From contig NZ_NRRG01000001.1 in assembly GCF_016583575.1 (NCBI RefSeq), forward strand, positions 124,001-188,000: a stretch of 64,000 nucleotides of DNA. The letters run 5' to 3'. The notes under the pieces were generated by a model. The model worked only from the letters and a program-made list of their open reading frames with translations. It ran no database searches and was not told the DNA's origin. The translations under genes and the position numbers were made by a program. Shown one piece after another: positions 56,990-64,000 of this stretch (positions within the stretch are counted from its first letter, which is position 1; each line of letters begins with the position of its first letter). The stretch comes from Thiocystis violacea. GTDB lineage: Bacteria > Pseudomonadota > Gammaproteobacteria > Chromatiales > Chromatiaceae.

Positions 56990-57244
56990 ATGATCCGGAT
57001 TCTCTATTTCGCCCGTTTTCGCGAGCAGCTCGGACTGGCCGAGGAAGCCCTCGCCCGTCCATCCGGTATCGACACCCTCGCCGACCTGCTGGGCCATCTG
57101 CGCTCCCGAGGCGGCCCCTGGGCCGAGACGCTACCCGAGGGCGAGCGTCTGATGATGGCCGTCAATCAGGAACTCGCCCGCCCAGAGACCCCGATTCGCG
57201 ACGGCGACGAGGTCGGGATTTTTCCGCCGGTCACGGGCGGATGA
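56990..57244 (+). CDS. moaD: Molybdopterin synthase sulfur-carrier subunit MoaD
   Basis: An 84-residue ubiquitin-like protein: IRILYFARFREQLGLAEEAL at the N-terminus and GDEVGIFPPVTGG at the end. The C-terminal Gly-Gly is intact, as needed for adenylation by MoeB and thiocarboxylation. It donates sulfur to precursor Z together with MoaE. It is last in the DsrC-like/nnrS/moaB/moeA/moaD run. A palindromic repeat begins seven bases after its stop. Confidence 0.95.
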   Translation: MIRILYFARFREQLGLAEEALARPSGIDTLADLLGHLRSRGGPWAETLPEGERLMMAVNQELARPETPIRDGDEVGIFPPVTGG

Positions 57245-57250
57245 GGGGGT

Positions 57251-57386
57251 GGTAGTGCCTCGATTCGTAGGATGACGACAAACGAGCCCACCCGTGGGAG
57301 CGGCTTTTAGCCGCGATCAGCACCAACGCGAGGTTTTTCGCGGCTAAAAGCCGCTCCCACGAAATCCTATCGATTGGGGCGCTACC
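57251..57386. repeat. MITE-like palindromic repeat, copy B
   Basis: A 136-bp element with ends GGTAGTGCCTCGATTCG and its partial inverse CGATTGGGGCGCTACC. In its core, a 23-bp perfect stem (57294-57316 with 57338-57360) begins GTGGGAGCGGCTTTTAGCC. It lies between the convergent moaD and secreted-protein genes, so it may also serve as terminator. Confidence 0.85.
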
Positions 57387-57426
57387 GGCCCCCCCGGCAA
57401 TGCCGGGGGATTAGCGAGCGCATCAA

Positions 57427-58200
57427 CTAGCGCAGATAGTCATCCACGGCGTCGTCGGCGCGATCGATCTGACGATCCCCGCACGCGCTCGATACCCTCG
57501 TGCGACGGCCGTTCTGGTAAGAGACCGTGCAGCCGTTATCGAATCTGATCCGGCCACTGCCTCTTTCGCTCAAGTCGATATCAAGCCCCGAATTTCCGCG
57601 ACGGGGCGGCTCCGATCCTTCGCGGTTATCGTAGGCACGGTCATAATCGCCCCGATCCTCTTGGCTGTAGCGACGGTCGCGACCCCCGCCGTATCCCTGT
57701 TCGCGGACATAGGACGCGGCGGCGTCATCGGCCCGGCGACGGTCCCCTGGACCGCAACTACCGCCGCGGTTGATCGGATCGCCGTCGCGATCATAAAGCG
57801 CGGTGCAACCGCCCGGCATCCGCACCTCGATTTCACCGGAACGACGGGGCACGACCTCGGGCACCCCGCCGCCCGGGCCGCCGCCAGGGCCACCCCCGAC
57901 GCGGGGAGGCCGGCGTCCGCGGTAGTCGACATCGACCACGCGCCGGTTATTGATCTCGCAGCTCCAGGGATACTTGTCGCCATCGATCTTGGTCTTGCCC
58001 TCCACCCGATAGTTCTTCTCGCCGGGCAGTTGGGCGGCGCGGGACTCGCGCAGGTCGATGAGACCGTATTCGCTTCGGACGCGGCTCTCGCAATCGCGGA
58101 CGGCGTCCTTGTTGTCGTAGGCGAAGGCGGCGCCAGGGGCCAGCAGCGCCAGGGTCAGCAAGACGCCGATCGGGGTTTGGATGGGATGGTCTCGGTGCAT
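57427..58200 (-). CDS. Secreted Gly/Arg-rich hypothetical protein
   Basis: A 257-residue protein with a signal peptide (GVLLTLALLAPGAAFA, then YDNKDAVRDCESRVRSEYG). The first mature ~70 residues read like a small periplasmic domain (YRVEGKTKIDGDKYPWSCEINNRRVVDVDY). A Gly/Pro linker follows, then two copies of a short Cys-pair motif (RMPGGCTALYDRDG and RFDNGCTVSYQNGRRTRVSSACGD), separated by an Arg/Asp/Tyr-rich low-complexity stretch. The function is unknown. The start at 58200 is chosen for the signal peptide. Confidence 0.8.
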   Translation of the reverse strand: MHRDHPIQTPIGVLLTLALLAPGAAFAYDNKDAVRDCESRVRSEYGLIDLRESRAAQLPGEKNYRVEGKTKIDGDKYPWSCEINNRRVVDVDYRGRRPPRVGGGPGGGPGGGVPEVVPRRSGEIEVRMPGGCTALYDRDGDPINRGGSCGPGDRRRADDAAASYVREQGYGGGRDRRYSQEDRGDYDRAYDNREGSEPPRRGNSGLDIDLSERGSGRIRFDNGCTVSYQNGRRTRVSSACGDRQIDRADDAVDDYLR

Positions 58201-58360
58201 CGTCGATGGACTCCAGAGTGGAAGGCGTTGAACGAAACGGGATGGACGGTCGGTCGGAACCCTGACGGCGGTGACCATCAGGCGCCGATCATGATGACAA
58301 AATCCTTGCCGGAGCGTCGGTCGGGATGCCATGGACTGTCCGTCAGGATCATCAAGCGCG

Positions 58361-58496
58361 GGTAGCGCCCCAATCGATAGGATTTCGTGGGAGCGGCTTT
58401 TAGCCGCGATGAGCACCGATGCGAGGTTTTTCACGGCGGCAAGCCACTCCCACGGGAGTGCTCGTTTGTCGTTATCCTGCGAATCGAGGCACTACC
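58361..58496. repeat. MITE-like palindromic repeat, copy C (inverted)
   Basis: Same family as copy B but in the opposite orientation: it opens GGTAGCGCCCCAATCGATAG and ends CGAATCGAGGCACTACC. The core stem is interrupted by substitutions (TCACGGCGGCAAGCC against the left arm). Confidence 0.8.
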
Positions 58497-58503
58497 CATC
58501 TTC

Positions 58504-58640
58504 GGTAGTGCTCCAATCCGTAGGATGGGCAGAGCGAGAGCGATGCCCATCCTGTACGCTCCGAGGCTCACGATAAAAGGATGGGCGAGCGCGGCGATGC
58601 CCATCCTCCACGCGCCGATCCTCTCGATTGGGGCACCACC
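58504..58640. repeat. MITE-like palindromic repeat, copy D (divergent core)
   Basis: Ends GGTAGTGCTCCAATCCG and CGATTGGGGCACCACC match the family. The core differs: it holds two AGGATGGGC / GCCCATCCT palindromes (58521-58552 and 58578-58607). It lies seven bases after copy C. Confidence 0.7.
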
Positions 58641-58926
58641 CGGCGCCGATCCGTCCCCTAGCTGTCGTTGTTCAGCGGACGCTTTAGGGTTACCGTAAGC
58701 CCCATAGGATCGGTGCGCGCCTCGGCGGCAGGCGAGCCGCGCGACCCTCGCCCGGCCCCTCACCCCCGGCGCGGCGCGTTCGGTTGACCGCCACCCGTTC
58801 GACACTCCTGGCCAGGGCGCGATACGCATCGAAACGCCTCTGGTCGAAACCCCTCTAATGCCGCGCGGGAGAGACCCGATCTCTTCCGTGCCTTTTCGCC
58901 CGGCCAGACCGGGCGCGGAATGAAAC

Positions 58927-59739
58927 ATGCAGCCACTCACTTCCGAAGGTCAGCAAGTCGTCAACGCGCTATCCCAACGTCACGGCTTCAGTCCCGACGC
59001 CGTGACGCACATGCTGTTCGCCGTGCTCAACGGCAACGGTTCCATGGCGCAATTCAACCACCCCGAGTTTTCCGGGTCCGGTCAGTGGATGCTCGGCGGC
59101 ATGCTGATGTTGAGCGACATGTTCAACCAGGGCCTGAAGGGACGTGTCGACGCCCTGTGCGGGGAGATTTCCGGGATCCTGGCCAACCAACCCGGCCTGT
59201 TGCGCCAGGGTAGCTTTCAATCGCAGAGTCAGAGCGGCGGTGGACAGCAGAGCCAGGGCGCGGGCGCCTTCATGGGCGACTCCAGCCTGTTCGTACCCGA
59301 TCCAACCGCGCATTGGTGGCCTCGCGGGATCGGCTCGCCCAGCGCGACCGGCAGCCAGAACAACGTGCGCTACGCCTACTTCGCCAACGCCCGTCGGCTC
59401 GCGGTCGAGACCAATGGACAGGTCTGGGTGTATGACACCCTCGATCACCAAATCGGTGGCTTTTCCCAGCAGCAGGGAATGGGTGGATCGATCCTTTTCA
59501 GCAGTCAGTACGGCAGCGTGAATCTATCCAGCCTGCCGGTCGTCTCCATCAACGGCGAACCACCCGCCTCGCCCCATCCTGGAACATCGGCGGCGCCCAT
59601 GCCGGACAGCGACTTCACCACCGCGCCAGGGGCGGATGTCTTTTCCGCCATCGAGCGCCTGGCCGATCTCCATGCCAAGGGCATTCTCACCGACGATGAG
59701 TTCGCGCGGAAAAAGTCGGAGCTGTTGAGCCGGTTCTAA
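58927..59739 (+). CDS. SHOCT domain-containing protein
   Basis: A 270-residue soluble protein. The C-terminal ~33 residues (FSAIERLADLHAKGILTDDEF, then ARKKSELLSRF) are a SHOCT domain, a short helical hairpin often found at the ends of membrane-linked or oligomeric proteins. The N-terminal ~90 residues are helical (SEGQQVVNALSQRHGFSPDAVTHML), followed by a Gln/Ser/Gly-rich linker and a beta-rich middle (VRYAYFANARRLAVETNGQVWVYD). No catalytic motif is seen. It is convergent with the large kinase, 34 bases away. Role unknown. Confidence 0.85.
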   Translation: MQPLTSEGQQVVNALSQRHGFSPDAVTHMLFAVLNGNGSMAQFNHPEFSGSGQWMLGGMLMLSDMFNQGLKGRVDALCGEISGILANQPGLLRQGSFQSQSQSGGGQQSQGAGAFMGDSSLFVPDPTAHWWPRGIGSPSATGSQNNVRYAYFANARRLAVETNGQVWVYDTLDHQIGGFSQQQGMGGSILFSSQYGSVNLSSLPVVSINGEPPASPHPGTSAAPMPDSDFTTAPGADVFSAIERLADLHAKGILTDDEFARKKSELLSRF

Positions 59740-59773
59740 ACCGCGCCCATCGGACGATCCGCCACGACCCGCT

Positions 59774-62700
59774 TCAGGAACAGCGATCCAGCTCGGCCAG
59801 CAGGATCCTGGAGTCGAGCGGTTTCAGCAAATGCGCGTCGAAACCGGTCGCCTGGGTACGCTGGCGGTCATGTTCCTGGCCGTAACCGGTCAGCGCCACC
59901 AGTCGCGCGTCACGCCCCGCCTCGGTGGCACGCAGACGGCGCGCCACTTCGTAGCCGTCCATGCCGGGGAGTCCGATGTCGAGCAGAATCAGGTCGGGCT
60001 GGATCCGCTCGGCGGTTTCCAACGCCGTCGGGCCATCGTTGGCCGTGTGCACTTGCTGGCCCAGGCAGCGCAGCAGCATGGCGCAGGATTCGGCCACATC
60101 CCAATTGTCGTCCACCACCAGAATGACGCGCGATTGGTGGACGGGCCGATCGGAGGTCGAGGCCGATTCGGAGGCCACCGGCACGGTCGATGCCAGCGGC
60201 AAGGTCACGGTGAAGGTACTTCCGGCCCCAAGGCCGGGGCTCGCGGCCCGCACCTGGCCGTCGTGCAGTTCCACCAGACCCTTGACCAGCGCCAGGCCCA
60301 GACCCAGGCCGCCGCTGGAACGCTCCAGCGTCTGTTCGCCTTGGCTGAAGGCACTGAAGACGCTCGGCAGCAGGGAGGCCGCCATGCCGCGCCCTTCGTC
60401 GCGCACCTCGATCCGCGCCTCCTCGTTCGCCCTCTCCAGGGTCAGGAAGATCCTGGTGTTCGACTCGCTGAACTTGGCGGCATTGCTGAGCAGATTGACG
60501 ATGACCTGTGCCAATCGCTCCGGATCGCCGTACACGCAGACAGGGGTTGGCGGGAGTGCGACCTCCAGACGCTGATCGTCCTTGTCGAGCCGCGGGCGAA
60601 TCTGCTCCATGGCCCGTTCCACCGCCTCGCGCAGATCGAAGCCTTGCTTGCGAAGTTTCATCTTGCCCCGGTTGATGCGGGCGACATCGAGCAGGTCGTC
60701 CACGATTCGGCTGATATGATCGACCTGCCGACTCAGGAGACTGGCCGCCCAAGGCACCCGATCCAGTGTTGGATCGAGACTCAGGATGTCCGCCACATGC
60801 CGGATGGGGGCGATCGGATTGCGCAATTCGTGTCCCAGCATCGCCAGGAACTCGTCCTTGTGTCGATTGGCCTCGCGCAGGGCCTGCTCGGCGGCCTTCT
60901 GTTCGGTGATATCGATGGTGTAGCCCGCCAGCAGGGTCCGGCCGTCCTGGACGATCGGAAACTTGATCGAGGAATAGTGGCGCCCCTGGAACGCCTCCTC
61001 CAGAACCAGCATCTCCCCCGTGGATACGACGACCCAATCGTCCGCGGTGATCTTCGCGGCCACTTCGGCCGGAAACAGTTCAGACATGGTTTTGCCGACC
61101 ATGTCCAGGCCCTGGAGACCGATCATCCGCTGAAAATTATCGCTGGCCTTGATCACGCGGCTCTCGGTGGATGTCACCTCCTTGAGATAGATGTAAACGG
61201 GCGAGTGACGCATGAACAGCGACAGTAATTCTTGATTCTCGCGCAGTGCCTCCTCCGCCTGCCTGCGTTCGGCGATGCCCATATCCAGGCAAAAGAGTTC
61301 CATCGCCCCGCCCGGAATCCGAACCACGGCATGACTCGATAGCACCGGAACCCGTCGCCCATCCTTGTGCCGGAGAGACAACTCGGCCATGGGCGGCGCT
61401 TGCCCGGTCGCGGCCATCCGCTCGATCGCCTGTTTCGCTTCCTCGCGCATCTCCGGCGGAATGATCAAATCCAGCAGATTCCGTCCGATCGCCTCCTCGG
61501 CTTCGTATCCGTAGAGGGTCTCGGCGGCCTTGTTCCAGTAATGCACGGTGCCGTCCGGACCATAGCCCTGGGCGGCGATCGACGGGGTTTGCTCCAGCAG
61601 CAGACGAAAGCGTGCCTCGCTCTCGCGCAGCACCTCGCCCTGGCGCCTCTGCTCGCTGATGTCGTACAGGACGCCGAGGCATCGGATCGGGAGGCCCTGT
61701 TCGTCGAATTCGAACCGCGAACCGATCCTGAGCCAGAGGACGGATCCGTCGGGACGGATGAACCGGAATTCGATCGGCCAGGTGTGCCTTTGCTCGATCA
61801 TGGCCGTCAGTTGTTGACGAACCGAGGCGCGGTCATCGGGATGAATGTGCCGGGCGATGGTCTCGTTCAGGCCTCCGCAAAAGGTCTCCGGATCCATCCC
61901 GGTCATCTTGAAGGAGGTCTCGGACAGGTCCAGTGAATCGTCCCGCACGTCCCACACGAAGGATCCCAGTCCGGCGATGTCCTTGGCGGCATTGAGCAGC
62001 GCCTCGCCGCGCCGCAGGGCCTCCTCCATCTCGGCGCTGGCGCTGATGTCGATCAGGATGGCCCGCCACTGGGGCCTGACCTGCCGACCCATCGGCTCAA
62101 GGCTGGTCTCCAAACGGATCCGGCGCGGTGCCTTGTCTTCCCATTGGAGTCGCAGTTCGCAGGACCGTGGCACGCCCGAGGACCAGAGCTCCTGTCGGCA
62201 ACGGTAGAAGACGTCCTGATCCTCGGGGTGGATGAAGCGGGTCAGGGCTTGGCCGACCAGGCGCATCCTCGGAGTTTCCAGGAGCTTCGCGGCGGCGAGG
62301 TTGGCCTCTTGGATCAGGCCATCCTCACCGAGGGTCACATAGCCCACCGGGGCCAAGTCATAGAGGTCGAAATAACGCGCGCGCGAGATCTCCAACTCCT
62401 CCAGGACGCCTCTCAGCTCCTCGTTCTGCAACTCCAGCTCGATCTGATGCACCCGCAATTCGTGGATCAGTCGTTCGTTCGCCTCTGGCGTGAGGCCGGT
62501 CGTCTCCGAAACGCTCATGGCGCCGGTCCGTGACTCGGCCCGCTGGCGCGGATTGTGCGGGGCATGGGACGGATCGGGAGCGGCGGCCGATAACCGGACC
62601 TGACGCAGATACTGGATATAGCGCCACAGCGTGGCGGCGATGGCGCGGGCGTCTTCCTCGTCCAGATCCTGGGACGCTTGTGCGTAGTGGGCCCGAAGGG

Positions 62701-62821
62701 TCTGGCTGTGCTTGTTGACGAACGCCTCGAAATCCAGCGTCCGATCGGCAATGATGGCGGCCTTGGTGTCGGGGTCGGAAGCTATTTCGCTGAAAATCCT
62801 GGCTGGATAGGGGTTGAACAT
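59774..62821 (-). CDS. Multi-PAS hybrid sensor histidine kinase with novel N-terminal domain
   Basis: A 1015-residue, apparently cytoplasmic kinase. Residues ~1-72 (ARIFSEIASDPDTKAAIIAD and following) form an unnamed helical domain that matches the small protein encoded just upstream. A coiled coil (~115-150) and four PAS/PAC domains follow (~150-270, 285-395, 405-525, 530-645). Then come HisKA with LAMLGHELRNPIAPIRHV, the ATPase (GGLGLGLALVKGLVELHDG) and one receiver (LDIGLPGMDGYEV). The signal is unknown. No cognate output regulator is adjacent. ATG 62821 is the first Met giving the full N-terminal domain. Confidence 0.93.
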   Translation of the reverse strand: MFNPYPARIFSEIASDPDTKAAIIADRTLDFEAFVNKHSQTLRAHYAQASQDLDEEDARAIAATLWRYIQYLRQVRLSAAAPDPSHAPHNPRQRAESRTGAMSVSETTGLTPEANERLIHELRVHQIELELQNEELRGVLEELEISRARYFDLYDLAPVGYVTLGEDGLIQEANLAAAKLLETPRMRLVGQALTRFIHPEDQDVFYRCRQELWSSGVPRSCELRLQWEDKAPRRIRLETSLEPMGRQVRPQWRAILIDISASAEMEEALRRGEALLNAAKDIAGLGSFVWDVRDDSLDLSETSFKMTGMDPETFCGGLNETIARHIHPDDRASVRQQLTAMIEQRHTWPIEFRFIRPDGSVLWLRIGSRFEFDEQGLPIRCLGVLYDISEQRRQGEVLRESEARFRLLLEQTPSIAAQGYGPDGTVHYWNKAAETLYGYEAEEAIGRNLLDLIIPPEMREEAKQAIERMAATGQAPPMAELSLRHKDGRRVPVLSSHAVVRIPGGAMELFCLDMGIAERRQAEEALRENQELLSLFMRHSPVYIYLKEVTSTESRVIKASDNFQRMIGLQGLDMVGKTMSELFPAEVAAKITADDWVVVSTGEMLVLEEAFQGRHYSSIKFPIVQDGRTLLAGYTIDITEQKAAEQALREANRHKDEFLAMLGHELRNPIAPIRHVADILSLDPTLDRVPWAASLLSRQVDHISRIVDDLLDVARINRGKMKLRKQGFDLREAVERAMEQIRPRLDKDDQRLEVALPPTPVCVYGDPERLAQVIVNLLSNAAKFSESNTRIFLTLERANEEARIEVRDEGRGMAASLLPSVFSAFSQGEQTLERSSGGLGLGLALVKGLVELHDGQVRAASPGLGAGSTFTVTLPLASTVPVASESASTSDRPVHQSRVILVVDDNWDVAESCAMLLRCLGQQVHTANDGPTALETAERIQPDLILLDIGLPGMDGYEVARRLRATEAGRDARLVALTGYGQEHDRQRTQATGFDAHLLKPLDSRILLAELDRCS

Positions 62822-62923
62822 CTCGCTAACGACCTGTTACGAATTGGCGTCCCATCAGCCGCTATCCAATGGCTCCGCGTTTTATCGGCTATCGTCTCGC
62901 GCACTCAAGAAGGATGGGTTCAG

Positions 62924-63154
62924 TCACCATGAGGCTTGGGGGCGCAAATAATGGAATAGAGCAACGGTCGCCTGACGAGCCGTTTCTCGATCCAATGTGT
63001 ATCCACCCGCCTTTGCGTAATACTGGCGGATCGTCTCGCGATGCGTGGACACGAATTCATCGACCGCCAGGTTTTGGTCCGCGATAATCGATCCCAACCG
63101 GGCTCGGTCGGTCTCCAGATCGCGATAAATGATAGCTGGATCGAGATACGACAT
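62924..63154 (-). CDS. Small protein sharing the N-terminal domain of the downstream kinase
   Basis: A 76-residue ORF: MSYLDPAIIYRDLETDRARL, then GSIIADQNLAVDEFVSTHRE. Aligned by eye to residues 1-72 of the kinase (IFSEIASDPDTKAAIIADRT, then LDFEAFVNKHSQTLRAHYAQ), it keeps the pattern I-AD--L----FV--H-----YYA and a similar ending. It starts 332 bases upstream of the kinase start on the same strand, with a 102-base gap. It looks like a stand-alone copy of the domain. There is no strong ribosome site; the matching sequence is the main support. Confidence 0.7.
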   Translation of the reverse strand: MSYLDPAIIYRDLETDRARLGSIIADQNLAVDEFVSTHRETIRQYYAKAGGYTLDRETARQATVALFHYLRPQASW

Positions 63155-64000
63155 AATGAAGCGCACGACGGAATCAGGGTGTCTGGATTCTGCTCCCCAT
63201 ACGCACAGGACGTACACTGGGGAAGAATACTTAACCGCCAGACCCCATTGAAGGCGGAAATTTCTTTTCGTGTATGAATGGCGTTTTTGGTTTCTTTCGA
63301 CCTAAACTGATAAATTCAAGTCCCATTACCCTGAAATCATGCAACCTCATGATTTGAATATTTTTTTGCGTTTCGAAAAATTCAACGGCCCATGAAGGAT
63401 CCTGTGTAAAAAAACGGGCGCGCCTGGGCAAAAATGAGAACATCATCACGATTCGCTGCGGGGCATCCATCGCCGCCATATCGGCGACTGGATCCGCGAT
63501 AAACACGCCGCCCGACCGCCATCCCATCGTTGCTCGTTCGAATCCATCGCCCACTCCGGCGAAATCATACACGCCTATGATCCAGTTCGCGGCCCATCCG
63601 ACAGCCGGTCATCGGACTCCGGTCACAAATCGTCGATTCATCCGATTGACCTGGGTCGACCGTCCGATGGATCCGCCTGGCGTTCCTCGCGCGATGGATG
63701 TAGCCATGGAGCCGGGATCGCGATAGCGGTGTTTCGAATGAATGGAGCCGGCATCGGCACCCTGTCCGAAGGCCAGGGCCGGTCGAGAGGCGTATCCTTA
63801 GGGGTAGTGCCTCGATTCGTAGGATGGCGACAAACGAGCACTCCCGTGGGAGTGGCTTACCGCCGCGAAAAACCTCGCGTCGGCGCTCATCGCGGCTAAA
63901 AGCCGCTCCCACGAAATCCTATCGATTGGGGCAAAGATCGCACAGGATGCTCGGCGAGGGTCTCCCGCGGTTTCGCCCAGGCCCGCGCGGATGAGATGAT
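63155..64000. other. Terminal region with AT-rich patch and repeat copy E
   Basis: 846 bases without a supported gene. An AT-rich stretch (63230-63420) contrasts with its surroundings. A 113-codon ORF on the minus strand (63231-63572) covers it but shows no recognisable feature and is left uncalled. The palindromic repeat at 63803 follows, and the window ends in undetermined sequence. Confidence 0.5.
63803..63932. repeat. MITE-like palindromic repeat, copy E
   Basis: Same orientation as copy B: GGTAGTGCCTCGATTCGTAG at the left and CCTATCGATTGGGGC at the right, with the GTGGGAG...CTCCCAC core. The right arm is identical to copy B over its last 35 or so bases; the left arm of the core has several changes, so the stem is imperfect. 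Confidence 0.85.

Larger units (their letters stand above)
58201..58926. other. Repeat-rich intergenic region
   Basis: 726 bases without a supported gene. It carries two palindromic repeat copies back to back (58361-58496 and 58504-58640). The remainder (58641-58926) is plain GC-rich DNA leading to the SHOCT gene. Confidence 0.6.

Noticed and set aside
57251-58640. Closely spaced repeats considered as a CRISPR array
   Set aside because: The units are long palindromic elements in mixed orientation with different cores, not short direct repeats with regular unique spacers.
63231-63572. 113-codon ORF on the minus strand (MYDFAGVGDGFERATMGWRS...)
   Set aside because: No ribosome site, no family, uneven composition across the AT-rich island. 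It could be real but I cannot support it.

Overview
The window is GC-rich, densely coding DNA from a gammaproteobacterium, most likely a purple sulfur bacterium (Chromatiaceae) or close relative. The main pointers are dissimilatory adenylylsulfate reductase aprBA, a bacteriophytochrome with its heme oxygenase, a cysteine-free DsrC-family protein, a ChpA-type pilus chemosensory kinase, and the gammaproteobacterial thrS-infC-rpmI-rplT-pheST-ihfA block. The genus is inference.

Layout. 1-5.9 kb: 3' part of a giant ChpA-like kinase, convergent with rsmE and a DUF423 gene. 6.3-8.9 kb: aprBA with a strong terminator. 9.5-14 kb: SNF2/SWIM helicase plus a linked unknown gene. 14-20.1 kb: light and signal region with heme oxygenase, a phytochrome that has only its photosensory module, a tiny ORF, a diguanylate cyclase and a chemoreceptor. 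20.1-26 kb: hybrid kinase, DAHP synthase, a secreted DUF4124 protein, mtgA. 26.2-27.1 kb: a decayed transposase. 27.1-32 kb: GldA / permease-GldG fusion / DUF4340 operon. 32.4-34.9 kb: acrylyl-CoA-reductase-like gene and class I fumarase. 35-43 kb: tRNA-Val, thrS, infC (AUC start), rpmI, rplT, pheS, pheT, ihfA, a MerR-type regulator, tRNA-Pro. 43.1-44.7 kb: a mini-operon of very small ORFs broken by a complete IS630-type element. 44.7-52.3 kb: surface polysaccharide genes. 52.4-57.2 kb: a small membrane protein, then a DsrC-like fusion, nnrS, moaB, moeA and moaD. 57.2-58.7 and 63.8-63.9 kb: several copies of a palindromic repeat family. 57.4-63.2 kb: a secreted basic/Gly-rich protein, a SHOCT protein, a multi-PAS hybrid kinase and a small protein that resembles this kinase's N-terminus.

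Functionally the window combines sulfur oxidation, signal transduction (three large kinases, a chemoreceptor, a c-di-GMP synthase, a red-light sensor), translation and cell-surface assembly. The parts most worth following are the cysteine-free DsrC fusion next to NnrS and molybdenum-cofactor genes, the output-less phytochrome, the unnamed ~70-residue domain shared by a kinase and its small neighbour, and the mini-operon whose third gene is reconstituted exactly when the IS630 element is removed.
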